From Burkholderiales bacterium (GTDB lineage Bacteria; Pseudomonadota; Gammaproteobacteria; Burkholderiales; Usitatibacteraceae), in contig JACMOJ010000542.1 of the NCBI GenBank assembly GCA_014378085.1, positions 1 to 15,316 on the forward strand: a DNA stretch of 15,316 nucleotides, written 5' to 3'. Numbering within the stretch: the first letter of the stretch is position 1; each line of letters begins with the position of its first letter. The position numbers were made by a program, and so were the translations under genes. Positions 1 to 7,280 of this stretch are shown here, piece by piece. Under the pieces are notes generated by a model. It was not told where the DNA came from, ran no database searches, and was given only the letters and a program-made list of their open reading frames with translations.

Positions 1-735
1 GCGATTGGCTATATTGCGACGCGCGCAATGGGGCCGCGGTATGGGCTTGCGCTGGCGGGTTTTGCGGGCGGATTTATTTCTAGTACGGCGGCCATCCATT
101 CCATGAGTGTCCGCGCTTCCTTGCATCCGGCACTTCGAGATGCCGCGACGGCTGGCGCAGTGCTCTCCTCAGTGGCGACTTTTATTCAGCTTGGCCTAAT
201 TGTGGCTGTAGTCGACCCCGCCTTGCTCACTGCCATTGCGTTTCCATTGGCCGCCGGGGGCGTGGTTGCGGCGGTTTATGGTTTCGTGCTCATGGCACTT
301 ACCGCAACTGCACCACGCCCGCCGCAAGCGACACCGACCTCAGAAAATCGACAACAAGAGAAAAGTCAAAAACGCGACATTGGGCGGGCATTCAATCTTA
401 CGCATGCGATCGTGTTTGCGGCAATTGTCTCAACGGTGTTGCTGCTGTCCGCCGCCCTGCATCAATGGCTGGGTGAACGCGGCGCGCTGATCGCCTCGGC
501 AATCACTGGGCTGGCCGACGCACATGCAACCGCCGCGTCGGCAGCATCGCTCTCGGCAGCAGAAAAGATCAGCCACGCCACGGCGGTATCAATCGTGTTG
601 GTAGGCCTTTCGTCAAACAGTCTCGCCAAAACAGTAGCGGCACTGAGTGGTAGCGCATATTTTGTTTGCCGTGTTTTGCCGGGCTTGGTGCTGATGTTGG
701 CTGCGGCGTGGGGTGCGGCATTGCTGCAAGGCTAG
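1..735 (+). CDS. DUF4010 (MgtC/SapB-associated) integral membrane protein, 5' truncated by window edge
   Basis: The frame is open from base 1, so the gene starts left of the window; 244 C-terminal residues are visible. They are mostly hydrophobic helices typical of DUF4010 inner-membrane proteins, which often carry an N-terminal MgtC-like part and usually total a little over 400 residues. Family-like signatures are GGFISSTAA near visible residue 24, ITGLADAHATAASAASLS in the middle, and NSLAKTVAALSG followed by a final hydrophobic helix. A polar, Gln/Lys-rich loop lies around visible residues 105-125. The transport or sensing role of DUF4010 is not established, so no substrate is assigned. 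A hairpin begins at the stop codon. The in-window ATG at 28 is internal: the conserved family sequence is continuous upstream of it. Confidence 0.8.
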   Translation, partial: AIGYIATRAMGPRYGLALAGFAGGFISSTAAIHSMSVRASLHPALRDAATAGAVLSSVATFIQLGLIVAVVDPALLTAIAFPLAAGGVVAAVYGFVLMALTATAPRPPQATPTSENRQQEKSQKRDIGRAFNLTHAIVFAAIVSTVLLLSAALHQWLGERGALIASAITGLADAHATAASAASLSAAEKISHATAVSIVLVGLSSNSLAKTVAALSGSAYFVCRVLPGLVLMLAAAWGAALLQG

Positions 736-763
736 CCCCGCAATTTCACGCATTGCTGCGGGC
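735..763 (+). terminator. Possible hairpin after the DUF4010 stop codon
   Basis: GCAAT (740-744) pairs with ATTGC (752-756) around a 7-nt loop, and GCCC (735-738) pairs with GGGC (760-763) after a small internal loop. No U-run follows, so intrinsic termination is uncertain; it may only protect the 3' end. Confidence 0.3.
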
Positions 764-1012
764 CACAGCTAAGGCGTGAGCGCAGCACACGCGCGCGCCC
801 GCGCAATTCACGGAATTGGCGTAAATCCCAAGCGGCAATGCGTGGTTTGTTTGTGCGACACCGAACAGTCCAGCGTGGTGTGTTGCTGGCATTCTATTAA
901 TGGGCGTTTGTATGTGCACGCCGCGCTGGCCAAGCCGCAGCTCCATATCCACCAACCTAGCAAAATTCCGCTCCGCGCCACACCCCGGACCCGGTCACAA
1001 AGGAATGCCGAT

Positions 1013-2068
1013 ATGCAAGCACTCGTTTACAACGGACCCGGCCAGAAGGCGCTTGAGGAACGTTCCAAACCATCCATCAAGCTACCGACCGACGCGATTG
1101 TCAGGGTGACCAAGACAACCATCTGCGGCACCGACCTGCACATCCTAAAGGGTGATGTGCCGAGCTGCAAACCGGGCACCATTCTCGGCCATGAGGGGGT
1201 GGGTGTGGTCGATACGGTGGGCGCAGGTGTCACCACTTTCAAGACCGGCGACCGAGTGCTGATCTCATGCATCACCGCCTGCGGCCGCTGTGAATTCTGC
1301 CGAAAAGGCATGAACTCGCACTGCACGACTGGCGGCTGGATGCTCGGCAACACGATCGATGGCACCCAGGCTGAATTTGTGCGTATCCCGCACGCTGACA
1401 CCAGCCTACATCCCATCCCAAAAAAGTTGGCTGGTGCAGCGGATATCGATGAGGAAGCGCTGGTGATGCTCAGCGACATTCTGCCGACGGGCTTCGAATG
1501 CGGTGTGCTCAATGGCAAAGTGCGGGTGGGGTCCACCGTGGCGATCGTCGGCTCGGGGCCGATCGGGCTAGCGGCCCTCCTCACGGCGCAGCTTTATTCG
1601 CCATCGGACATCATCATGATCGATGTAGATGACAACCGTCTCGCGGTTGCAAAAACGTTTGGCGCAACGGCGACTGTCAATAGTGCAGATGGCACCGCTA
1701 CCGAACAAGTAATGAAGTTGACCGGCGGACGCGGTGTCGACACAGCCATCGAGGGGGTCGGGGGTCCCCCCACCTTTAATCTTTGCGAGGACATCGTCGC
1801 GCCGGGCGGCACCATCGCCAACGTTGGCGTACACGGCGTTAAGGTTGATCTGCACCTGGAAAAATTGTGGTCGCACAACATAACCATTACGACCGGGCTG
1901 GTCGACACGTTCTCAATTCCGCTGCTGTTGAAAACCGTGCGGTCAAAACGCATCGACACCATGAAGTTGATTACCCACCACTTCACGCTCGCGCAGATTC
2001 TCAGCGCCTACGATACTTTTGGTCGCGCGTCACATACCAAGGCGCTGAAAGTGATCATCGAAACGTGA
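1013..2068 (+). CDS. Zinc-dependent medium-chain alcohol dehydrogenase
   Basis: The 351-residue product belongs to the zinc alcohol dehydrogenase (MDR) superfamily: NAD(P)-dependent oxidation of an alcohol, or reduction of an aldehyde or ketone, in the cytoplasm. Catalytic zinc ligands are Cys38 (TTICGTDLH), His60-Glu61 (LGHEGVG) and Asp155 (SDILPTG). Structural zinc cysteines are C90, C93, C96 and C104. The Rossmann loop GSGPIG is at 180-185. Asp204 after the second strand favours NAD over NADP (inference). The order and length match isopropanol/short-alcohol dehydrogenases of the Cupriavidus type; the substrate cannot be read from sequence. The start at 1013 is chosen because AAAGGA at 999-1004 sits 8 nt upstream and family homology begins at once; the frame is open further upstream (from 776), but that stretch does not look like protein. 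It appears monocistronic, with 277 bases before it and about 100 after. Confidence 0.9.
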   Translation: MQALVYNGPGQKALEERSKPSIKLPTDAIVRVTKTTICGTDLHILKGDVPSCKPGTILGHEGVGVVDTVGAGVTTFKTGDRVLISCITACGRCEFCRKGMNSHCTTGGWMLGNTIDGTQAEFVRIPHADTSLHPIPKKLAGAADIDEEALVMLSDILPTGFECGVLNGKVRVGSTVAIVGSGPIGLAALLTAQLYSPSDIIMIDVDDNRLAVAKTFGATATVNSADGTATEQVMKLTGGRGVDTAIEGVGGPPTFNLCEDIVAPGGTIANVGVHGVKVDLHLEKLWSHNITITTGLVDTFSIPLLLKTVRSKRIDTMKLITHHFTLAQILSAYDTFGRASHTKALKVIIET

Positions 2069-2100
2069 AGTCCTGTTCCTGGAAGAAGGCCACATGCTCT

Positions 2101-2145
2101 GCTCGTTTTGTTTCAGCTCGTTTTGCTTCAGCTTGTTTTGTTTCG
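2101..2145 (+). repeat. 15-bp tandem repeat, three copies
   Basis: Three consecutive units, GCTCGTTTTGTTTCA, GCTCGTTTTGCTTCA and GCTTGTTTTGTTTCG, lie 32 bases after the alcohol dehydrogenase stop and 25 bases before the next start. The units differ by one to three bases. This looks like replication slippage in an intergenic region; a regulatory role is unproven. Confidence 0.85.
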
Positions 2146-2146
2146 G

Positions 2147-2158
2147 CGCTTGCAAGCG
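2147..2158. repeat. 12-bp perfect palindrome CGCTTGCAAGCG
   Basis: A perfectly self-complementary 12-mer follows the 15-bp repeats and ends 12 bases before the AI-2E-family start codon. It could be an operator for a dimeric regulator or a chance palindrome; no family is recognised. Confidence 0.35.
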
Positions 2159-2170
2159 AAGTGATTAAAT

Positions 2171-3334
2171 ATGAATACACCAGAAAATAACCCAGCGGTT
2201 ACACCCGTCGAGCAGGACTGGGCGTCGCGCGATCACGTGCAGACGGTCGTTGTGACGGCAGCGACGATCCTCGGCATTTATCTGTGTTATCGGCTTACCA
2301 TTCCTTTCCTCCCGGCGTTGGCGTGGGCAGTGGCGCTCGCGGTGGTGTTCGTACCGCTTCAACGCCGACTCGAATCAATGCTGAAAAATCCCGGCCTGGC
2401 CGCCATGGTGTCTGTGTTGGTGATCGGACTTATCGTCGTGGTGCCGGCCACATTTTTAGGGCAGCGTCTTGTCATGCAGGCGGCTGAGGGCGCGGAACTC
2501 GTCGAGGCCAAGGTCAAGTCCGGCGAGTGGCGGCGCGCCCTCGACGCCCAGCCCCAGCTTGGGCCGATTGCCGACGCCATCGAACAACAAATTGACCTGC
2601 CGGGAACGCTCAAGACGTTTGGCACTTGGCTCAGCACCACTGCCGGGTCGATCGTCAAGGGCTCCGTATTTCAATTGATCGGCCTTTGCCTGACGTTCTA
2701 TCTGCTGTTCTTTTTTCTGCGCGACAGGGCATCGATGCTGCGTTCTTTGCGTGCGTTATCGCCACTCTCGACCAGTGAGATGGACCGACTGATTATCCGG
2801 GTCGGCGACACCGTTTATGCGACCGTCTATGGCACGCTCGCCGTGGCCGCGCTACAGGGTTTACTGGGCGGATTGATGTTCTGGTGGCTGGGGCTGTCGG
2901 CACCGCTGTTGTGGGGCGTGGTGATGGCAGTGCTGGCGGTGGTGCCGATACTGGGTGCGTTTGTCGTCTGGCTACCTGCGGCCATTTATCTGGCGCTGGA
3001 AGGCAATTGGGAACACGCGCTGATACTCAGCGCATGGGGCACATTTGTCGTCGGCACCATTGACAATCTGGTGCGTCCAATCCTCGTCGGCAACCGGCTA
3101 AAACTTCACACCGTTCTGGCCTTCATGGCGGTCGTTGGTGGGCTGATTCTGTTTGGGGCGGCGGGGCTAATCTTGGGGCCCGTGATACTCACCGTCACGC
3201 TGGTGCTGCTCGAAACTTGGCGCAGCCGATTCGGCCTGCCTACGCAGATACCGGTCGAAAGGCTCCTGCCAACACCGGATCACACACAACCTAGCGCGTC
3301 AAACCAAACTCGTGATGCGTATGAACAGCGCTGA
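2171..3334 (+). CDS. AI-2E family (UPF0118/PerM-like) permease
   Basis: The 387-residue inner-membrane protein has the layout of the AI-2E exporter family. An N-terminal hydrophobic pair (about residues 23-95) leads to an amphipathic cytosol- or periplasm-facing stretch (about 98-155), followed by five or so further membrane helices. Signature segments are DNLVRPILVG (298-307) and GGLILFGAAGLILGPV (323-338). The family was named for E. coli TqsA, but many members export other things or are uncharacterised, so the substrate is open. Length is slightly above the usual 350-370 because of a polar tail from about residue 355. The start ATG has only a weak GAAGTGA-like ribosome site. The 3' end overlaps the next gene by 20 bases, so the two are probably co-transcribed and translationally coupled. 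Confidence 0.9.
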   Translation: MNTPENNPAVTPVEQDWASRDHVQTVVVTAATILGIYLCYRLTIPFLPALAWAVALAVVFVPLQRRLESMLKNPGLAAMVSVLVIGLIVVVPATFLGQRLVMQAAEGAELVEAKVKSGEWRRALDAQPQLGPIADAIEQQIDLPGTLKTFGTWLSTTAGSIVKGSVFQLIGLCLTFYLLFFFLRDRASMLRSLRALSPLSTSEMDRLIIRVGDTVYATVYGTLAVAALQGLLGGLMFWWLGLSAPLLWGVVMAVLAVVPILGAFVVWLPAAIYLALEGNWEHALILSAWGTFVVGTIDNLVRPILVGNRLKLHTVLAFMAVVGGLILFGAAGLILGPVILTVTLVLLETWRSRFGLPTQIPVERLLPTPDHTQPSASNQTRDAYEQR

Positions 3335-4877
3335 AGCCGAACCTACAGCTGGCGCTAAACCTGCCGCTGCCGCCACTGCGCCCCCCGCTAATTCGGGTAG
3401 CGATATCGTCAAGCGGGTTGGCCTTATCGTCGCACTGGTGGCGCTGCTCGCCATTGTGTGGATGCCGGCACCAAAGGGCCTGCCACCAGCCGGACAGGTG
3501 ATGCTTGGTGTCCTCGCCTTTGCCGTAATCGTCTGGATGACCGAAGCGCTCGACTATGCGGTTAGCTCGGTGGTGATCGGCGCGCTGATGGTTTTTTTGC
3601 TGGCATTTGCACCCGATGCAGCCAAACCGGCGGCGGGGGCAAACGCCATGGGCACGGGGGCAGCGCTGAATCTAGCCTTGTCCGGATTTTCCAACAGCGC
3701 GGTGGCACTGGTCGCGGCGGCCTGTTTTATTGCGGCTGCCATGACCGCCACCGGGCTAGACCGTCGCATCGCGTTGGAGGTGTTGTCGAAGGTCGACGCG
3801 AAGACCAACCATATCGTCATTGGTGCCATGGTTGTAGGTTTTTTGCTGTCGTTTATCGTGCCGAGCACTACCGCGAGGGTGGCGTGTCTGGTGCCGATCA
3901 TGATGGGTTTTATTCTGGCTTTTAAAGTGGACAAGCGCAGCCGCTTTGCCGGTTTGCTGGTGATCACCGCAGCGCAAACGGCCAGCGTGTGGAACGTGGG
4001 CATCAAGACAGCTGCTGCGCAAAATATGGTTGCGGTGGGCTTTATCGAGAAGCAGTTTCAGACGACGATCACATGGATGGAGTGGTTCATCGCCGGTGCA
4101 CCGTTCTCGGCGGCCATGAGCGTCGCGCTGTATTTCATTATGACGCGCATGATGAAGCCGGAGATGACGGAAATTGAAGGCGGCAAGGCCACAATCCGGC
4201 AGCAGCTCGATGCGATCGGCAAAATGACGGCGAACGAATGGAAGCTGCTGATCGTTGTATTGGTGTTGCTGGGCTTCTGGGCCACTGAGAAAACACTGCA
4301 TAACTTCGACACCTCATCGACCACCATCGCAGCCATTGCATTGTTGCTGCTGCCTCGCCTAGGCGTGATGAGCTGGAAAGATTCTCAACGTGGATTCCCG
4401 TGGGGCACAGTGGTGCTGTTCGCTGTCGGCATCAGCATCGGCACCGCGCTATTGAAGACCAATGCTGCTGGCTGGCTTGCAAACCTGATCGTGCACAACC
4501 TTGGGCTTCAACAGGCGAGCGCGTTTGTCATCCTGATGCTGTTGTCGCTGTTCCTGATCGTGATTCATTTAGGCTTTGCGAGCGCGACCGCACTTGCGTC
4601 CACGATGATCCCGATCATCATCAGCGTGCTGATGGCGGTCGAGACGCCGGGAATCAACATCATCGGCATGACCATGCTGCTGCAATTTGTGGTGAGTTTC
4701 GGTTTCATTTTGCCGGTCAACGCACCACAAAATATGATTGCGTACGGCACCGACACATTTGATGCGCGCGAGTTTATCCGCACCGGCCTCGTCATCACGC
4801 TGGTGGCCATTGTGTTGCTCGTAATTTTTGCGCTCACATATTGGCCTTGGATGGGGTATATGACCAAAGCCGGATAA
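3315..4877 (+). CDS. SLC13/DASS family (CitT/TtdT-like) anion or dicarboxylate transporter
   Basis: The 520-residue product is an inner-membrane carrier of the divalent anion:sodium symporter family. The polar Ala/Pro-rich N-tail (1-30) precedes repeated helices. MTEALDYAV (75-83) is the typical early motif. The substrate-site SNT motifs appear in altered form: PSTTARVACLVPI (183-195) and FASATALASTMIPIII (421-436). PVNAPQNMIAYGTDTF (467-482) matches the late Pro/Asn loop. PSTTAR and FASATA resemble the CitT/TtdT branch (PSNTAR, FASATA), which exchanges citrate, tartrate or succinate; the actual substrate is unknown. Start choice is uncertain: GTG 3312, ATG 3315 and ATG 3321 all lie inside the end of the upstream gene and none has a clear ribosome site. 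ATG 3315 is taken. A relic resembling this gene lies at 7281-7369. Confidence 0.9.
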   Translation: MRMNSAEAEPTAGAKPAAAATAPPANSGSDIVKRVGLIVALVALLAIVWMPAPKGLPPAGQVMLGVLAFAVIVWMTEALDYAVSSVVIGALMVFLLAFAPDAAKPAAGANAMGTGAALNLALSGFSNSAVALVAAACFIAAAMTATGLDRRIALEVLSKVDAKTNHIVIGAMVVGFLLSFIVPSTTARVACLVPIMMGFILAFKVDKRSRFAGLLVITAAQTASVWNVGIKTAAAQNMVAVGFIEKQFQTTITWMEWFIAGAPFSAAMSVALYFIMTRMMKPEMTEIEGGKATIRQQLDAIGKMTANEWKLLIVVLVLLGFWATEKTLHNFDTSSTTIAAIALLLLPRLGVMSWKDSQRGFPWGTVVLFAVGISIGTALLKTNAAGWLANLIVHNLGLQQASAFVILMLLSLFLIVIHLGFASATALASTMIPIIISVLMAVETPGINIIGMTMLLQFVVSFGFILPVNAPQNMIAYGTDTFDAREFIRTGLVITLVAIVLLVIFALTYWPWMGYMTKAG

Positions 4878-4879
4878 GT

Positions 4880-4927
4880 GACGCGCTCGGGGACGCGCCC
4901 GGAGACGCGCTCGGAGAAGCGCTCAGA
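4880..4927 (+). repeat. 12-bp tandem repeat, four copies
   Basis: Four units follow the transporter stop by two bases: GACGCGCTCGGG, GACGCGCCCGGA, GACGCGCTCGGA and GAAGCGCTCAGA. The last is the most diverged. It is the second short-period tandem array directly after a gene in this window. Confidence 0.85.
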
Positions 4928-4956
4928 AAATCGCGTTAACTAAGGCGCAGAATAAG

Positions 4957-5055
4957 ATGACCAAACTCTATATCGGGAGCGTCATTCGTAACACTTTTGC
5001 CTTGAATGCCCCGCCAGATATAGAGTTTGACTATTGGTACAGGGCCGTATATTGA
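4957..5055 (+). CDS. Putative 32-residue leader peptide or small protein
   Basis: ATG 4957 opens 32 codons ending at TGA 5053-5055. The peptide begins MTKLYIGSVIRNTF and ends DIEFDYWYRAVY, an aromatic-rich, protein-like tail. A weak AAGG lies at 4942-4945, 11 nt before the ATG. The stop overlaps the proposed TTG start of the next gene in the form TTGA, the geometry of translational coupling. The frame lies almost wholly within the inverted repeat at 4962-5029, whose two arms encode TKLYI and DIEFD. It is not recognised as any known family. It may be a regulatory leader, a genuine small protein, or a chance frame in a palindromic element. Confidence 0.4.
   Translation: MTKLYIGSVIRNTFALNAPPDIEFDYWYRAVY
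4962..5029. repeat. Long inverted repeat / hairpin upstream of the small membrane protein gene
   Basis: CAAACTCTATATC (4962-4974) is perfectly complementary to GATATAGAGTTTG (5017-5029). Inside, CATTC (4983-4987) pairs with GAATG (5004-5008), with scattered G-C pairs between, so the transcript could fold into one long imperfect hairpin. No U-run follows. It ends 12 bases before the AGGG ribosome site of the next gene. It could be an RNA regulatory fold or a small palindromic (MITE/REP-like) element; no second copy was found in the window. Confidence 0.7.
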
Positions 5056-5465
5056 AATCGAATACAACGCAAATCATCAAAGCAGGTCTCGCCTACTTCG
5101 GACTCGTGTTCGGCGCAGGCTTCATGCTTGGTGCCATCCGGGTTCCGTTTCTAGTGCCGCGCCTTGGCGAGCGTGTCGCCGAACTCATCGAAATGCCATT
5201 CATGTTCGTGATTGTTTTGTTGTCCGCGAGATTCATCGTCAGGCACTTCGCATTGCCCGCGACTACACCCGTGCGATTGAGTGTTGGCCTGCTGGCGCTG
5301 GGCTTGGCGCTTGCCGCTGAGTTATTGGTCGTTGTCGCGATTCAGAAACAGTCGCTTGGTGAGATGATCGCAAGCCGTGATCCGGTCTCCGGAACCGTTT
5401 TTCTCCTTATGCTGTTGGTGTTTGGCCTGATGCCGTTGATCGTCGCGCGATTGTCAAAACGGTGA
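5052..5465 (+). CDS. Small hypothetical integral membrane protein (about four helices)
   Basis: The 137-residue product has four hydrophobic segments: about residues 8-28 (GLAYFGLVFGAGFMLGAIRV), 40-60 (MPFMFVIVLLSARFIV), 70-95 (LSVGLLALGLALAAELLVVV) and 112-132 (VFLLMLLVFGLMPLIV). A polar loop containing SRDPVSGTVF precedes the last. It resembles a group of conserved hypothetical bacterial membrane proteins with VPRLGERVAELIE and ASRDPVSG motifs, but I know no function for them. No ATG is available at the N-terminus. TTG 5052 is preferred because AGGG at 5041-5044 is 7 nt upstream and it overlaps the stop of the 32-codon frame; TTG 5034 would add six residues. It converges with the CYTH-CHAD gene, 32 bases away. 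Confidence 0.75.
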   Translation: MKSNTTQIIKAGLAYFGLVFGAGFMLGAIRVPFLVPRLGERVAELIEMPFMFVIVLLSARFIVRHFALPATTPVRLSVGLLALGLALAAELLVVVAIQKQSLGEMIASRDPVSGTVFLLMLLVFGLMPLIVARLSKR

Positions 5466-5497
5466 TGAGACCAGTCCACGGTTGAGCTGAAAACGCC

Positions 5498-7006
5498 TCA
5501 GTCCCAAAACGCATGCGCCTTTGCCAGTGCGTTAATTTCCTTCCTGCAACGTTTCGCCTGTGGCAGGCGCCGCGCGGTCAGCCAGCCCAAACCAAAAGAT
5601 GCGCGTTCGTTCTCGACAGCCATCACCCGGTAGACATTCAGCGCGATCAGTTCATCGATGTATAGACCCAACGCATCTTGTGCCGGCTTTAATGCGGCAA
5701 TGAATGCGTTGGTCTTACGGTGGGGAAAAAACGGAGCGCAGAACTCGGCCAGGTAGCGGAGTCGCTTCAGTCGCTTGCGCACGCGATGCTGCTGCTCATC
5801 GGTTAAAGCAAGAAATTGCTTCCCGTCTTTTTGTACCTGCGAATGCAACTTCTTGAGACGCCGCGTGAGAATTTCCTTTGCCAAACTGCGCGTTGAACTG
5901 GGTTGTTCCGAACGAGCCGGTGCCACGCGATGCGTAAAACCGATTAGGCAAAGCAAACAATCCTGAAAGCCCAAGTTGCGCACCACTGTTCCCGGATCGA
6001 GGGCAGCCCTGTTCGCCTGACCGAACGTAAGCGGCGGCCCACCCGCAGCTTCGAGTCTCGGTTGAAGGGTATGCTCAAGTTGGTTGTGATCACGATGACG
6101 GCCAAGCTGCCTGAAAACATCCGCCAGCGTCTTCTCCCAGAGTGGGTCTAATTCATCAGAAAGCTCCCTCAGTTCGCGCAAAGCGGTACGCAGCCGCCTT
6201 ATGCCAACGCGCAATTGGTGCACAAGGTCGGCGGCGTCGCTGCCGCGGGCCTGTCCGCTGGCCAATTCGCTGGCGTTGGGCAATATCTGCCTCAGGCACG
6301 ACTGAATGACAGCCTGCACGATTTGCCCGCCAGTCGCATTTCGCGCGAACGTTGGAGCAGTCGCAGTCACTGCGGTGTTTGTCGAATTTTCGCCACGCAT
6401 GCGCTGACCCTTCATCGACTTGGTAATTGAACTCAGCCACAACCCGTACTCAGCACACCACTGGCGCGCCAGTGCCACCGCGTGTTCAGGCAATCCTTCT
6501 TTCAGCTCGATTTCCAGTTCGCAAATGTCCAGTGATTGCCCATCGGCCATGATGTACCCACGGTCAAACGCGAGCTCAACCAGTGAACCGTCGAACTCGG
6601 CAATTCTTGTGATTCGCAAAATCTCAGTCTCATAGATCGCCGTCAACGGCGGCGATGCCTCACCGGCTTTGACATTTAGTGCACTTTCTATGGCCTTGCC
6701 TACGAGCGTCGCGGCGTGAAGCGTCAAATCAACGTCGGATGTGGCACTGGTCTTTGCTAACGCAAGCGTCACGTTGTGTTCCAGTCTCTCGACGAGGCTA
6801 CTGCTGGGGCCCTTGGCGGTCTGAACCCACTGCCCGCCTTCTTTGCGCTGCCGCACGACCACGCCATGTCGGGCAAGTGCGCCATCTGCGGTGTCAAAGT
6901 ACACGGCGCGTAGCCGCTGGCGCGACGTTTTGCCGGCACGTAATGCGGCAGAAACCCGTTTGAGGCTTGTCGGGGGAATCTCTAGCTTCAATTCAACTTC
7001 GGTCAT
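5498..7006 (-). CDS. CYTH-CHAD domain protein (triphosphate tunnel phosphatase-like)
   Basis: The 502-residue cytosolic protein has an N-terminal CYTH domain (about 1-200) and a C-terminal CHAD domain (about 225-495). The CYTH start carries the catalytic ExExK signature in MTEVELK (Glu3, Glu5, Lys7), then YFDTADGALARHGVVVRQR (36-54) and ELEIEL (163-168), consistent with a triphosphate tunnel that binds metal and hydrolyses inorganic or organic triphosphate. The CHAD part has the basic helices HQLRVGIRRLRTALREL (263-279), LGRHRDHNQL (301-310) and HRVRKRLKRLRYLAEF (407-422), which in the family bind polyphosphate. The arrangement and length are close to E. coli YgiF, a tripolyphosphatase. ATG 7006 is chosen because the domain begins there; an in-frame ATG at 7066 would add 20 residues without homology. 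Neither has a strong ribosome site. Confidence 0.88.
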   Translation of the reverse strand: MTEVELKLEIPPTSLKRVSAALRAGKTSRQRLRAVYFDTADGALARHGVVVRQRKEGGQWVQTAKGPSSSLVERLEHNVTLALAKTSATSDVDLTLHAATLVGKAIESALNVKAGEASPPLTAIYETEILRITRIAEFDGSLVELAFDRGYIMADGQSLDICELEIELKEGLPEHAVALARQWCAEYGLWLSSITKSMKGQRMRGENSTNTAVTATAPTFARNATGGQIVQAVIQSCLRQILPNASELASGQARGSDAADLVHQLRVGIRRLRTALRELRELSDELDPLWEKTLADVFRQLGRHRDHNQLEHTLQPRLEAAGGPPLTFGQANRAALDPGTVVRNLGFQDCLLCLIGFTHRVAPARSEQPSSTRSLAKEILTRRLKKLHSQVQKDGKQFLALTDEQQHRVRKRLKRLRYLAEFCAPFFPHRKTNAFIAALKPAQDALGLYIDELIALNVYRVMAVENERASFGLGWLTARRLPQAKRCRKEINALAKAHAFWD

Positions 7007-7090
7007 GTTCGATCTTGGACTGAACGCGCCGGCTTGGGTGTGCGGTGATGTACCGACGGCCGTCATCGACGATTCACACGATCATTGGCG

Positions 7091-7120
7091 GGCCTTGGCG
7101 GACCTTGGCGGACCTTGAGG
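7091..7120. repeat. 10-bp tandem repeat, three copies
   Basis: GGCCTTGGCG, GACCTTGGCG and GACCTTGAGG are contiguous, with a partly matching unit (ATCATTGGCG) just before. The array lies upstream of the CYTH-CHAD gene, 85 bases from its chosen start. Confidence 0.8.
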
Positions 7121-7280
7121 CGGGCATGCCCGGCCGCCCGCACTCGCAGATTAAAAGTCGCCATTCCGCGGGCCTCTTCAAGCCTTTGTCGGCTGCGACC
7201 CGTGCCGGTCATTACGTTTGCGATCCGTTGAGCGTGCACGACTGGCGGCGGCTCTTAATCATACGCAAGTAGACGAAGCC

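Noticed and set aside
804..818. CAATTC-ACG-GAATTG inverted repeat upstream of the alcohol dehydrogenase
   Set aside because: Only 6-bp arms, about 195 bases from the start codon and not next to a recognisable promoter; too weak to call an operator.
776..1012. Upstream extension of the alcohol dehydrogenase frame by 79 codons
   Set aside because: The extension is rich in Cys, His and Arg with no family match, while a good ribosome site and the conserved N-terminus point to ATG 1013.
1867..2190. Plus-strand frame reading through the 15-bp repeat as ARFVSARFASACFVSA
   Set aside because: The 15-bp period keeps the frame by arithmetic. Most of the frame is antisense-like overlap with the dehydrogenase and has no ribosome site.
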